Shown: positions 25,705 to 34,654, counted from the stretch's first letter. The stretch: 64,000 nt of DNA from Gemmobacter serpentinus (GCF_008973825.1 NZ_WCHR01000033.1:1-64000); one strand, 5' to 3'. Translations and numbers: made by a program. Notes: a model not told the origin generated them from the sequence alone.

Positions 25705-26982
25705 ATGGCCGATCTTCTGCTGGGACAGGTGCTGTCCTTCTCCGCCGATCCGTTCGAGGCGGGGCCAGAGGCTGCGCGCATCGATGAGGCGGTGCTGGTC
25801 GAAGCTGGCCGCATTGTCGCGACCGGCAGCCGGGATGCGCTGACCCGCGCCCATCCGCAGGCGCAGGTTACCGATTACGGGACTTCGGTGATCTCCGCCG
25901 GGTTTGTCGACGCCCATGTGCACTACCCGCAGACCGCGATCATCGCGAGCTGGGGCAAGCGTCTGATCGACTGGTTGAACAGCTATACCTTTCCCGAAGA
26001 GATGCGCTTTGCCGACCCCGCCTATGCGCAGGCCGTGGCCAACCGCTATCTGGATCTGACGCGGGCGCATGGCACGACCTCGGTCTGTTCCTATGCCACG
26101 ATCCATCCGGCATCGGTCGATGCGCTGATGGGGGCGGCACAGGCACGCGGCCAGCGGATCTGGACCGGCAAGACCTGCATGGATCGCAACGCCCCCGAGG
26201 GCCTGCGCGACACCGCACAATCGGCGCATGACGACAGCGCGGCGCTGCTGGCCAAATGGCACGGGGTGGACCGGCTGTCCTATGTCATCACCCCGCGCTT
26301 CTCGCCGACCTCGACGCCGGAACAGCTTGAGGCGATGGGGGCGCTTTGGGCCACCAATCCGTCCTGCCTGATGCAGACCCATCTGAGCGAACAGACCGAC
26401 GAGATCGCCTGGGTCAAGGATCTGTTCCCGGATGCCCGCGATTATCTGGATACCTATGAACGTTTCGGCCTGCTGGGCAAAGGGGGGCTTTATGGCCATG
26501 CGATCCATCTGGAACCGCGCGAAAAGGACCGGCTGCGCGAGGTGGATGGCAGCCTGATCCATTGCCCGACCTCCAACACCTTCATCGGTTCGGGCCTGTT
26601 CGACATGGCGGGGCTGAAATCGGCCGGTCACCGCGTGGGCCTTGCCACCGATACCGGCGGCGGATCATCCTTTTCGATGCTGCGCACCATGGCCGCGGCC
26701 TATGAAGTGTCGCAACTGCGCGGCCATGCGCTGCATCCGGCGCAGCTCTGGTGGCTGGCAACGCAAGGTTCGGCCCGCAGCCTTCATGCCGATCACCAGA
26801 TCGGCAATATTGCCCCGGGGCTTGAGGCGGATCTTGTGGTGATCGATCTGGCCTCCACCCCCGCCATTGCCCAGGCAAGCGCGCGGGCGGACACGCTGTG
26901 GCAGGCGCTGTTCCCCACCATCATGATGGGCGATGACCGCGCGGTGCAGGCGGTCTGGATCGGCGGCAAACGGGCAGCTTAA
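25705..26982 (+). CDS. guaD: guanine deaminase
   Basis: Zinc amidohydrolase that turns guanine into xanthine in purine salvage and catabolism. The 425-residue protein has the HxH zinc pair DAHVHYPQT (His71, His73), KTCMDRNAPEGL, GHAIHLEPRE and the Asp in LATDTGGGSSFSMLRTM, a set characteristic of GuaD rather than other amidohydrolases. I chose the ATG at 25705 because AGGGAGA lies 7 nt upstream; an earlier in-frame ATG lacks a site. A single gene, convergent with cbtA. Confidence 0.93.
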   Translation: MADLLLGQVLSFSADPFEAGPEAARIDEAVLVEAGRIVATGSRDALTRAHPQAQVTDYGTSVISAGFVDAHVHYPQTAIIASWGKRLIDWLNSYTFPEEMRFADPAYAQAVANRYLDLTRAHGTTSVCSYATIHPASVDALMGAAQARGQRIWTGKTCMDRNAPEGLRDTAQSAHDDSAALLAKWHGVDRLSYVITPRFSPTSTPEQLEAMGALWATNPSCLMQTHLSEQTDEIAWVKDLFPDARDYLDTYERFGLLGKGGLYGHAIHLEPREKDRLREVDGSLIHCPTSNTFIGSGLFDMAGLKSAGHRVGLATDTGGGSSFSMLRTMAAAYEVSQLRGHALHPAQLWWLATQGSARSLHADHQIGNIAPGLEADLVVIDLASTPAIAQASARADTLWQALFPTIMMGDDRAVQAVWIGGKRAA

Positions 26983-27005
26983 ATCCCGCCGGGCACAATC
27001 CGGTT

Positions 27006-27035
27006 CCGAAGGGCCCAAAGCGCGGGGCCCTTCGG
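27006..27035. terminator. hairpin between convergent guaD and cbtA
   Basis: A perfect 11-bp stem CCGAAGGGCCC / GGGCCCTTCGG (27006-27016 with 27025-27035). There is no U-tract on either side, so it may act as a bidirectional pause or RNA 3'-end stabiliser. Confidence 0.5.
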
Positions 27036-27043
27036 CAAAGGCA

Positions 27044-27817
27044 TCAGGCCGCGCGGGCGCGGGTCCAGAGCGTGGTGGCAAAGAGCCCGAGCACAGCCCA
27101 GGCCGCAAGCCCCACGCCAAGCGCGCGTCCGGCGAATTGCGCCGCCAGTTCCGGCGGGGTCGGGCCGGTGAAATCGGCAGGATGCGGGGCACCCACGACA
27201 TGCGGCAGCGCCAGCATGACAAGGGCAAGCGCCCAGACCGTCCAGTTGCGGCCAAAAGCCACCAGCCACAGCCCGCCTGCCGACAGCAGAACGGTCATGA
27301 TCCACCAAAGGGCGCGGGCATTGATATCGGCAGCCGCCATCCCCGGCAGTTCGGGTGCCAGACCAAAGGCCGGGGCCATTTGCACGGCGACAAAGCCCGC
27401 GACACCCCAAAGCAGCCCCTCGCGAGCGCTGACGGTATGCCCGCGCGCCTCGGACAGCGCGAAGGCTGCGACCAGCAGCAGGCCATAGCCTGAATAGACG
27501 ACGATCGAGAACAGGATCGACAGACCGTCGCGCGGCGCGTCAAAGCCGATGCCGGGTGCTGCGTGCCCTTCAGCAGCCAGCGCCTCGACCGGGGCCGCAT
27601 GGTCATGCCCCTCCGCCGGTGCGGCATGGTCATGTCCTTCCGCTGCCCCCGCACCATGATCATGGCCAGAGGCCGCCGCGAAATGGGTCCGCTCGCCGCC
27701 CTCATAAAGCTCGGCATGAAGCAGCACGGGCTGCACGAAGAAAAGCTGCAGCAGGGCGGCAATCAGCCCTGCGGCAGCGCCAGCGATCAAGGCGCTGGTC
27801 AGCATTTTCGTCAGCAT
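27044..27817 (-). CDS. cbtA: cobalt transporter subunit CbtA
   Basis: Membrane component of the B12-regulated CbtAB cobalt importer. The 257-residue protein has an N-terminal membrane segment (about 5-30), a His-rich loop with three GHDH clusters (about 51-78) that should collect Co2+, and four further hydrophobic segments. Starting just 3 bp after cbtB and lying behind a cobalamin riboswitch, it fits the family firmly. An ATG 12 bp further in is an alternative start. Confidence 0.92.
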   Translation of the reverse strand: MLTKMLTSALIAGAAAGLIAALLQLFFVQPVLLHAELYEGGERTHFAAASGHDHGAGAAEGHDHAAPAEGHDHAAPVEALAAEGHAAPGIGFDAPRDGLSILFSIVVYSGYGLLLVAAFALSEARGHTVSAREGLLWGVAGFVAVQMAPAFGLAPELPGMAAADINARALWWIMTVLLSAGGLWLVAFGRNWTVWALALVMLALPHVVGAPHPADFTGPTPPELAAQFAGRALGVGLAAWAVLGLFATTLWTRARAA

Positions 27818-27820
27818 GGA

Positions 27821-27991
27821 TCAGTGGCAGGGAAAGCCGGTGGCGTGGCGCACGTCATGGGCGGCATCATGCAGCGCCTCGGACTGGGCAAGGCCCGCGG
27901 TGAAGATCAGGATCGCACCGATCAAGGCCACGATGGCGATATTGCCATAGGATACGGAAGCTGTGCCCGCGGCACGGGTTGCAGTCGTCAT
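27821..27991 (-). CDS. cbtB: cobalt transporter subunit CbtB
   Basis: A 56-residue protein with one membrane helix (about 15-35) and a His-rich C-terminus (HDAAHDVRHATGFPCH) that matches CbtB, the small subunit of the cobalt importer. The start at 27991 follows AGGAGA. It is the first gene after the cobalamin riboswitch, so its translation is the expected point of control. Confidence 0.9.
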   Translation of the reverse strand: MTTATRAAGTASVSYGNIAIVALIGAILIFTAGLAQSEALHDAAHDVRHATGFPCH

Positions 27992-28034
27992 GTCATTCTC
28001 CTGGCCGTCATCCCCGACGGCGGTTGAGTGCGCG

Positions 28035-28218
28035 CGAAAAGCCGGTCTCCTGACTTGCATGTCGCTGCCGCCGACCCTTCCCATGGCGCGGGGGCCACAG
28101 TGGTTTGTCGGACTGGCTCGATGCTCACAGTCGCGGGGGCGGTCTGGTTCAGGTCTGACCCATTGGTCGGGCTGCCTGCCATGTTCCCTGTCACCGGGAT
28201 GGGCCCGGTCACGCTTTT
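28035..28218 (-). ncRNA. cobalamin riboswitch controlling cbtBA
   Basis: On the minus strand the leader holds the B12 box CATGCAAGTCAGGAGACCGGCT (complement of 28040-28061, given here with one flanking base each side omitted in strict consensus). Upstream of it are the conserved GGTGACAGGGAA and CCCGCGACTGTGAGC segments of the P3-P6 core. It ends about 45 nt before the cbtB start, so it should repress cobalt uptake when adenosylcobalamin is plentiful. Boundaries are approximate. Confidence 0.93.
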
Positions 28219-28405
28219 GCGAGGAAACTGTGACAGCTGCCCCCGGCAGGGTCAAGCGCACAAAGGTCGGGGGTATGAGCACACAGGCGTCTGTGGTCTG
28301 GCGGAGGATGGCCGGACTCGAGCGGTCAGCCCAGGTGGGTAAACCTCCAGCCTCTGGCTTCGGTAGTCTGGTCTCGGTGGTGGGGCCGCAGGTCAAGACC
28401 CGGGA

Positions 28406-28729
28406 TCAGTCTTCCCGGCAGGCGGGGATGCGGGCCAGCACCCGCAGCCGCAGCGATCCCAACGGGCGCGCGTCCAGGATCTCGCCCCGGGGTGCGGCAA
28501 GATATTCGCCGATCAGAACCGGCAGGAAGGCCATATCCTCGGGCTGGAGCGGGCCGAACAGATAGGCCATCCGCCCCGATGCCCGCAGCGCGACCGAGGC
28601 GCCGCTGCGACAGCCCGACAGGCAGGCATTGCCCTGCACCCGGCAGGGCTGGCCCCGCAGCGCCTTCTGCACCTTGGCCAACCGCTCGGCCCCTGTCGGG
28701 CATTCGGTGCAGACAAAGACCGTGACCAT
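28406..28729 (-). CDS. DUF1636 family protein (probable 2Fe-2S thioredoxin-like)
   Basis: A 107-residue protein with CTECPTGAERLAKVQKAL at the N-terminus and CRVQGNACLSGCRSGASVAL (about 29-48). The four-cysteine pattern resembles thioredoxin-like 2Fe-2S ferredoxins. DUF1636 genes are often found beside B12 genes, and here it lies just upstream of the riboswitch and cbtBA on the same strand. The start at 28729 follows GAGGGA; the longer open frame is not coding-like. It may act as a metal or redox factor for cobalt or corrin handling; that role is inferred. Confidence 0.8.
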   Translation of the reverse strand: MVTVFVCTECPTGAERLAKVQKALRGQPCRVQGNACLSGCRSGASVALRASGRMAYLFGPLQPEDMAFLPVLIGEYLAAPRGEILDARPLGSLRLRVLARIPACRED

Positions 28730-28864
28730 TCCCTCGCCCCATCCGTTTCGACGGCATTCTGGCGAAATGACCGGCAGGGGCAAGCGCCGCCTCTTTCCAG
28801 CAGATCGACGGAAAAATCTGCGCCGCCTTGCGGATGAAAGCTGCGCCGGTATCGTATAGCCAAT

Positions 28865-29488
28865 ATGGGACAAAGCGATTTCGACCTTCAACCACATCTC
28901 GACGCGCTGCGCCGCTATGCGCGGGTGCTGACGCGTGCCAGTCAGGAAGGCGATGATCTGGTGCAGGGTGCGCTTCTCAAAGCCTATGAGCGCCGGGCGA
29001 GCTTTCGGCCCGGCGGGTCATTGCGCGTCTGGCTGATGTCGATCCTGCACAACCATTTCATCGACCAGATGCGCAGCCGGCGCGCATCCGAGGCGCGCGA
29101 GCAGGCCTGGGCCGAACTGAATCCCGGCTTTTCGACGCCGGATGGCGAACAGGCGATGCGGCTGGCACAATTGCGGCTGGCCTTTCTCGACCTGCCCCCC
29201 GATCAGCGCGAGGCGTTGCATCTGGTGGCGATGGAGGGCTTGAGCATTGCCGAGGCCTCGGCGGTGTTGCAGATACCGCCGGGCACAGTGATGTCGCGCA
29301 TCGGGCGGGCGCGTGCGGCGCTGCGGCGGTTCGAGGATGGCCCGCCCCGGCAGGCGGATGCCCCTCAGGCTGCAGGCGTGGCAGGTGGCGCACAGCCTGC
29401 GGGCCGCGCCCAAAGCCCCGATGGCACGCGGCCCGGTTTGCGATTGGCGGGCTTGCGATTGGTAGGAGGTCGCGATGACAATCGATGA
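28865..29488 (+). CDS. ECF-type RNA polymerase sigma factor
   Basis: A 207-residue sigma70 group IV factor. Region 2 (LVQGALLKAYERRASFRPGGSLRVWLMSILHNHFIDQMR, about 32-70) and region 4 (LPPDQREALHLVAMEGLSIAEASAVLQIPPGTVMSRIGRARAALR, about 110-155) are clear. The last 50 residues are a Gly/Ala/Arg-rich tail with no homology. There is no ribosome-binding site before the ATG. GAAA (28836) and CGTATA (28853) lie just upstream and may be its own promoter, giving a very short or absent leader. It overlaps its anti-sigma gene by 14 bp. Confidence 0.9.
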   Translation: MGQSDFDLQPHLDALRRYARVLTRASQEGDDLVQGALLKAYERRASFRPGGSLRVWLMSILHNHFIDQMRSRRASEAREQAWAELNPGFSTPDGEQAMRLAQLRLAFLDLPPDQREALHLVAMEGLSIAEASAVLQIPPGTVMSRIGRARAALRRFEDGPPRQADAPQAAGVAGGAQPAGRAQSPDGTRPGLRLAGLRLVGGRDDNR

Positions 29489-30311
29489 CAATGATCCCCG
29501 GACCAGTGAACCGGGTGCCATGTCTGCGCCGACAGATGCGGATCGCCCGCATGGCGATCATGATATCGAGGGCTTCGTGGCCGCCCTGACCGATGGCCAG
29601 ATGCCGCCCGAGCAGCGATTCGAAGTGGCGGATTATCTGGCACAGCATCCAGATCTTGCGGCCCAGACCATGGCCGATCTGCGCCTGACCGAAGGCTTGC
29701 GGCTTGCGCTCGGCGCGATCAACGGCCCCGCCCCCGCCGCCATGCGGTCCGAGGCGCGCCGGGTCTCTGCCGGGCTGGAGCGCCAGGACCTGCGCCGCCG
29801 CTATCTGCCCATTGCGGCGGCCATCGCCTGTTTCGCCCTTGGCTGGAGCGGGCAATCGCTGATGACCGCACTGTCACCGCATTCACCCGGCTCCACCGTG
29901 ACGCCGCTGATCGATGCCGCATTGGATGCCGAGGCGGCGATGGCGCTGCGCCTTGCCATGCAATCACAGCCCGAAAGCCCCCGCCTTGATACGGCGGAGA
30001 TCGCCCGCGCGCTTGGCATCACCCTGCCCGGTCTGCCTCAGGACTGGCTGGTGCGCGATGTGCAGGTGGTGGCGACACAAAGCCGCCCTGGCGTGGCCAT
30101 TGCCATCGAGACCCCCGATATGGGCGAGATCATGCTGTTCTCGGTCGCGCAAAGCGGCACCGCGCAGGATCAGCCCCCCCGCGCCTATCATCGCGACGGC
30201 AAGGCCTTCGCCGTGTTCTCGCGCGATGCGGCGAATTATGTGCTGGTCGACAATTCGCAGCCGCTGGCGGATCTGTCGCAAGGGGCCAATCGCCTGCTGC
30301 GCAGATTCTAG
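29475..30311 (+). CDS. transmembrane anti-sigma factor
   Basis: A 278-residue protein: a cytoplasmic N-domain (about 28-80, IEGFVAALTDGQMPPEQRFEVADYL) of the anti-sigma fold, one membrane helix (about 110-129) and a periplasmic domain of about 150 residues. It lacks the HxxxCxxC zinc motif, so it is not a redox-type ZAS protein and should respond to some envelope cue. It overlaps the sigma gene by 14 bp and has its own strong GGAGG site, a standard sigma/anti-sigma arrangement. Confidence 0.85.
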   Translation: MTIDDNDPRTSEPGAMSAPTDADRPHGDHDIEGFVAALTDGQMPPEQRFEVADYLAQHPDLAAQTMADLRLTEGLRLALGAINGPAPAAMRSEARRVSAGLERQDLRRRYLPIAAAIACFALGWSGQSLMTALSPHSPGSTVTPLIDAALDAEAAMALRLAMQSQPESPRLDTAEIARALGITLPGLPQDWLVRDVQVVATQSRPGVAIAIETPDMGEIMLFSVAQSGTAQDQPPRAYHRDGKAFAVFSRDAANYVLVDNSQPLADLSQGANRLLRRF

Positions 30312-30574
30312 GCAAGGCCAAGCGCCCCGGATATTGGCAGGCGCATTCCCGCCGCAGGTCTGATCCGCAGCAGAGCTGCCTGGGTATCTGGCTGCCCTGC
30401 GTATCTGGCTGCCCCCCCATTCGGCTCGCTCCGCATTGGGCTCGCTCACCCAATTGACTTGGCCCGCCAATTTGATCGACCCACCCACTTGTCCCTGCGC
30501 ATTTGACCCGGGCGTTCCGGCCCGCTATGGCATCAGGCAACCCTGATCGCCGATCCCTGCCGCTGGACCATGCC

Positions 30575-31291
30575 ATGCCCGGTTTCGTCACCTTCGTATC
30601 CTCCGGCCCCGGTGCGGCCGATCTGCTGACGCTGCGCGCCGCGAACCGGCTGCGCCAGGCCGATGTGGTGCTTTACGACGATCTGAGCTCCGGCCCGATC
30701 CTTGAAATGATCAGACCCGAGGCCGAGGCCATTGCGGTTGGCAAGCGCGCGGGCCGCCCCTCGGCCCGTCAGGAAGAGGTGAACCGCCTGCTTTGCCATC
30801 ATGCCCGCCGCGGGCTACGGGTGGTGCGGCTGAAATCGGGCGATGCCGGGGTGTTCGGTCGGCTGGAAGAAGAGATCATCGCGCTGAGCGCGCAAGGCAT
30901 CGGCTTCGAGATCGTGCCCGGGGTCACCGCCGCGACATCGGCCACGGCGGCCGCAGGCCTGCCCCTGACGCGCCGCTTGACCGCACGACGTGTTCAGTTC
31001 ATCACCGGGGCCGATACGCGGGGGCAATTGCCCGGCGATCTGAACTGGGCCGCATTGGCCGATCCGATGGCGGTGACGGTAATCTATATGGGGCAGCGCA
31101 CCTTCCCCGATCTGGCGGCGCGGCTGATCCAAGCCGGGATGGATGCCGCAACGCCCGCCTTGCTGGCGCATGGCATCTCGACCCCGGATGAGACGATCGC
31201 GCGCCATAGCATTGCCTCGCTGGCCGCGCATTTGCGCAATGCCGATACGTCACAACCGGGGCTGATCCTTTACGGGCCACTGGCGTTCTAG
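30575..31291 (+). CDS. cobA: uroporphyrinogen-III C-methyltransferase
   Basis: SAM-dependent enzyme that makes precorrin-2, the first step committed to B12 (and siroheme). From the ATG at 30575 the protein has 238 residues with the SUMT motifs FVSSGPGAADLLTLRA (7-22), VVRLKSGDAGVFGR and PGVTAATSATAAAGLPLT, and the YMGQRTF strand. It is the stand-alone CobA type without CysG domains. The frame extends to 30503 and the start is not marked by a ribosome-binding site, so the N-terminus could be up to 24 residues longer. Confidence 0.93.
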   Translation: MPGFVTFVSSGPGAADLLTLRAANRLRQADVVLYDDLSSGPILEMIRPEAEAIAVGKRAGRPSARQEEVNRLLCHHARRGLRVVRLKSGDAGVFGRLEEEIIALSAQGIGFEIVPGVTAATSATAAAGLPLTRRLTARRVQFITGADTRGQLPGDLNWAALADPMAVTVIYMGQRTFPDLAARLIQAGMDAATPALLAHGISTPDETIARHSIASLAAHLRNADTSQPGLILYGPLAF

Positions 31292-31617
31292 ACCCGCACA
31301 GACATGCCCAGCGCCAGCGACAGCCGGATCAGGCAACTGAGGGTCAAAGTCTGATCCGCGCTTTGCCCGGCGGAAGGTTGTCGATAGGCGGCGGCTCTCC
31401 GGGTGGCTGGCTATCCGCGTGTATGGCTCTCCGGGTGGAGGACCAACGCCCACCTGCCCGCCCAGCGTCAACAGGGCGTGGCGCAAGCATGGCCGCCATT
31501 CATTTTCAGACAAGACCCGATAGTCTGGTCTTGCAGCGTCATGCGCGCTGCAAAGGCGCAAGCACCCCAGCCCCGAACCCTGCCCAGCGCGTCTGGGCCC
31601 GATCGGGTGTCAGGCAG
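31292..31617. other. 326-bp spacer with a 14-bp direct repeat
   Basis: Lies between convergent cobA and the pseudouridine synthase. GGCTCTCCGGGTGG occurs at 31393-31406 and 31425-31438. No gene, clear terminator or promoter was found. Confidence 0.5.
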
Positions 31618-32685
31618 CTACGCAATTCCAGCGCGCAACAGATCGACCAGTGCCGCCATATCCTCTGGCAAGGGCGCTTCGAACTGCAGATCCTCGCCGG
31701 TCACCGGATGGGTGAAGCCAAGGCTTGCCGCGTGAAGTGCCTGGCGCGGGAAGGCATTGGCGGCCTCGGAGGCCGCATCCCCCACCGCCTTGGCCGCAAC
31801 CCGGCGCTTGTTGCCGCCATAGGTCTGGTCGCCCAGCAGCCCGTGACCGGCATGGGCCATATGCACGCGGATCTGGTGTGTCCGCCCGGTTTCCAGCCAG
31901 CATTCCACAAGGCTCGCTGCCTCGGGCGTGCCGTAAGCCTCCAGCACGCGGGTGCGGGTCACCGCGTGGCGTCCCTCATTCCAAACCACGGCCTGACGCT
32001 GACGATCCGTCTTGTGGCGCGCCAGATGGGTGGCGATGCGCAGGATCCCCCCGGTCTCGAAGCTCACGCCCCGCGTGCCGCGCAGACGCGGATCAGCGGC
32101 CGAGGGCACGCCATGGACCAGCGCCAGATAATGCCGGTTGACCGTATGCTTTTCAAACTGCGCCGCAAGCCCGTGATGGGCGCGATCGCTTTTGGCAACG
32201 ACCAGCAGGCCCGATGTATCCTTGTCGATCCGGTGCACGATGCCGGGGCGCTTTTCGCCCCCCACCCCGGACAGCGTGTCACCGCAATGGAACAGCAGCG
32301 CATTGACCAGCGTCCCGGTCCAGGATCCCGGCGCCGGATGCACCACCATGCCGACCGGCTTGTTGATGACGATCAGATCACCGTCTTCCCAGATCACCTC
32401 CAGCGGGATATCCTCGGGCTGGGTGTCGATCTCGGCGGCCTGTCCCACCACCAGATCATAGACCTCGCCCGCTGAAACACGGGTCTTCGGATCGGTCACC
32501 GCCACACCGTCGCGCAGCACCTCGCCCGCCGCGATCATCTTCATCAGACGCGAGCGTGACAGAGACGCCTCCTCTGGCACCTCGCGCACCAGTGCCTTAT
32601 CCAGACGGTCGGGCGGGTCCTCGCCGATCACCACGCGCAGCAGCGGGCCGTCGGCTGCATCATCATCGTCAAAGGAGCGGGTCAT
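31618..32685 (-). CDS. RluD-type 23S rRNA pseudouridine synthase
   Basis: RluA-family enzyme that isomerises uridines in 23S rRNA (RluD makes positions 1911/1915/1917). The 355-residue protein has an S4 RNA-binding domain (about 25-80, SRSRLMKMIAAGEVLRDG) and the catalytic domain with VHRIDKDTSGLLVVAK (catalytic Asp154) and the late GRTHQIRVHMAHAGHGLLGD motif. The start at 32685 (MTRSFDDDD) shares its bases with the start codon of the divergent small membrane protein gene. The specific target is inferred from the S4 domain and overall length. Confidence 0.92.
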   Translation of the reverse strand: MTRSFDDDDAADGPLLRVVIGEDPPDRLDKALVREVPEEASLSRSRLMKMIAAGEVLRDGVAVTDPKTRVSAGEVYDLVVGQAAEIDTQPEDIPLEVIWEDGDLIVINKPVGMVVHPAPGSWTGTLVNALLFHCGDTLSGVGGEKRPGIVHRIDKDTSGLLVVAKSDRAHHGLAAQFEKHTVNRHYLALVHGVPSAADPRLRGTRGVSFETGGILRIATHLARHKTDRQRQAVVWNEGRHAVTRTRVLEAYGTPEAASLVECWLETGRTHQIRVHMAHAGHGLLGDQTYGGNKRRVAAKAVGDAASEAANAFPRQALHAASLGFTHPVTGEDLQFEAPLPEDMAALVDLLRAGIA

Positions 32686-32983
32686 GGACGATACCTCGGA
32701 ACAGCTGGAGCTGCCGCCCTCGCTGCGTTGGCTGAAATGGCTGGTGACGGCCTTGACCCTCACCCTGATCCTCGGCGTCATAACCATCGTGGGCCTGCTT
32801 GTCACGCGCCTGCCCCTTGGCACCACCCCGGCCTTCCCGGAGAACCTGACCTTGCCAGAGGGCGTCAGCCCGCAGGCAATCACCCGCGGCAAGGGTTGGG
32901 TGGCGGTGGTGACCGATGATGGCCGGATCCTGATCTTCGACACGAATGGCCAAATGACACAGGAAATCGCGGTGAACCGATAA
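32684..32983 (+). CDS. small single-span membrane protein (probably DUF6476)
   Basis: A 99-residue protein with one strong membrane helix (about 20-43, LVTALTLTLILGVITIVGLL) and a short extracytoplasmic domain ending DGRILIFDTNGQMTQEIAV. The motif LPPSLRWLKWLVTALTLT resembles a Rhodobacteraceae family I recall as DUF6476 that sits beside the RluD-type gene. The ATG follows AAAGGAG, which lies inside codons of the divergent gene. Function unknown. Confidence 0.75.
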   Translation: MDDTSEQLELPPSLRWLKWLVTALTLTLILGVITIVGLLVTRLPLGTTPAFPENLTLPEGVSPQAITRGKGWVAVVTDDGRILIFDTNGQMTQEIAVNR

Positions 32984-33141
32984 AGGCGGCAAGAGGGTTG
33001 CCGATCCTTGCAGCTTTCGGGCCGAGCCCCGCTTGGATGGCCCGCTTCCACACCGCCGGGCGGCTTGAAGGGCCATATCGCCGCTTTGCGGCATGACAAA
33101 TGTCGCAGGCAGGATTGCCAGATACCTGCTGCGCCCCGAAC

Positions 33142-33152
33142 ATATGATCAAA
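33142..33152 (+). promoter_or_regulatory. ATATGATCAAA element upstream of the first amidase
   Basis: CCCCGAACATATGATCAAA (33134-33152) lies 28 bp before the amidase start. Nearly the same sequence lies before potA (34644-34654). The TATGAT core could be a -10 box, or the whole could be an operator shared by the two units. Confidence 0.45.
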
Positions 33153-33180
33153 TATTCAGATCAGATGACGGGGAATCACC

Positions 33181-34617
33181 ATGCTCGACCGTTTCGGCGC
33201 CCGCGATGCCACCGACCTTGCGGCGCTTGTGGCCCGCAAGGCGGTATCACCTTCCGAATTGCTGGACGCCTCGCTGGAGGCCGCAGCAAGCCTGAACCCC
33301 GTCCTGAACGCCATCACCCTGCCGCAAGAGGATGTCGCGCGCCGCAAGATCGCCGAGGGCCTGCCGCGCGGCCCCTTCACGGGCGTGCCCTTCTTGCTAA
33401 AGGATCTGGGCTGCGAGGCGGTGGATTTCCCCTCCCATAACGGATCGCGGCTGCTGGCCAATACGCATTATGACCGCGACAGCGCGATCTTTGAGCGCAT
33501 CCGGGCCACCGGCGTGGTGACATGGGGGCGCACCACCAGCCCCGAAGGTGGCGTCGGAACGGTCACCGAAGCGGCTGTCTATGGCGGGCCAAGCCGCAAT
33601 CCGTGGAACACTGATCACACGCCCGGTGGATCCTCGGGCGGTGCGGGGGCGGTGGTTGCCGCAGGCATCGTGCCCTTCGCGCATGGCTCGGATGGCGGTG
33701 GCTCGGTCCGTATCCCGGCCTCAAGCTGCGGCTTGTTCGGCTACAAGCCCACCCGTGCGCGTCTGCCCGATGGCCCCTATGTCGGCGAGGGCTGGGCGGG
33801 CATGGCAATCGACGGCTTTCTGACCCGCACGGTGCGCGACACCGCCGCCATGCTGGACGCCTGCCATGGTGCCGATCCCGGCGCGCCCTATCACGCGCCG
33901 CCGCTACGCCATGGCCATATGGATGCGATCAGCCGCCCGCCGCGCCGCCTGCGCGTGATGCTGGTGGAGACAACCTTTACCGGCGAGGCGATCGACCCCG
34001 AGGTGCGACAGGCCGTCCTTGATGCCGCAGCCCTTCTCGAAGGCCTAGGCCATCATGTCAGCCCCGGCCTGCCAAACGCCGATGTGACGCGGATGATGCG
34101 GGCCTGGACCGATCTTGTCGGCGTGGGCACGGCCCTTGGCATCCGCAAGGCGCTGAAGGGCCGCCCGCTGACCGCCGATCTGGTCGAAGGTGTGGGGCGC
34201 GGTGCCTGCGCCTACGCCGAAACCCTGCACCCGACCCGCTATCTGGAAGCCGTGGGCGAGATCCATGCCTTTGGCCGCCAGATGGCCGCAGCCTTTGGGC
34301 AGTATGACATCATCCTGTCTGCGACACTCGCCGAGCTTCCGGCCCGTGTCGGCCGCTTTGACCACAAGACCGAAGACTATGTCGGCTATCGCAACGGCCC
34401 CAAGGGAATCTTCGCCTATTCCCCCTTCTGCGCCGCATTCAACGCCAGCGGGCAGCCCGCCGCCTCGCTGCCGCTGGGGATGAGCGCAAGCGGCCTGCCC
34501 ATCGGCATCCACCTTGCCGCACCCTTCGGCAATGATGAGGAACTGCTCGCGCTTTGTGCAGAAGTCGAGAAATCTGGCGACTGGTTGGCACGAAAGCCAC
34601 CCGTTTGGGCAAAATGA
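33181..34617 (+). CDS. amidase-signature family amidohydrolase
   Basis: A 478-residue Ser-Ser-Lys amidase: Lys74 (FLLKDLG), cis-Ser151 (GGSSGGA) and nucleophile Ser175 ([11 protein letters not shown]), with the normal 24-residue spacing. It hydrolyses an unknown amide. The missing GatBC partners and the position directly before the Pot transporter argue for a catabolic role on an imported amide or acylated polyamine. A GGGGAA site precedes the ATG. No signal peptide. The 70-bp gap to potA holds the same regulatory motif as upstream of this gene, so potA may also be transcribed separately. Confidence 0.88.
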   Translation: MLDRFGARDATDLAALVARKAVSPSELLDASLEAAASLNPVLNAITLPQEDVARRKIAEGLPRGPFTGVPFLLKDLGCEAVDFPSHNGSRLLANTHYDRDSAIFERIRATGVVTWGRTTSPEGGVGTVTEAAVYGGPSRNPWNTDHTPGGSSGGAGAVVAAGIVPFAHGSDGGGSVRIPASSCGLFGYKPTRARLPDGPYVGEGWAGMAIDGFLTRTVRDTAAMLDACHGADPGAPYHAPPLRHGHMDAISRPPRRLRVMLVETTFTGEAIDPEVRQAVLDAAALLEGLGHHVSPGLPNADVTRMMRAWTDLVGVGTALGIRKALKGRPLTADLVEGVGRGACAYAETLHPTRYLEAVGEIHAFGRQMAAAFGQYDIILSATLAELPARVGRFDHKTEDYVGYRNGPKGIFAYSPFCAAFNASGQPAASLPLGMSASGLPIGIHLAAPFGNDEELLALCAEVEKSGDWLARKPPVWAK

Positions 34618-34643
34618 CTTGCCAGATGCGCATTCCCCGCGAA

Positions 34644-34654
34644 ATATGATCAAA
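34644..34654 (+). promoter_or_regulatory. ATATGATCAAA element upstream of potA
   Basis: Second copy of the motif at 33142, in the context CCCCGCGAAATATGATCAAA, 33 bp before the GTG start of potA. The ATG inside it could be read as an in-frame start of potA, but its conservation at the amidase favours a control site. Confidence 0.45.
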
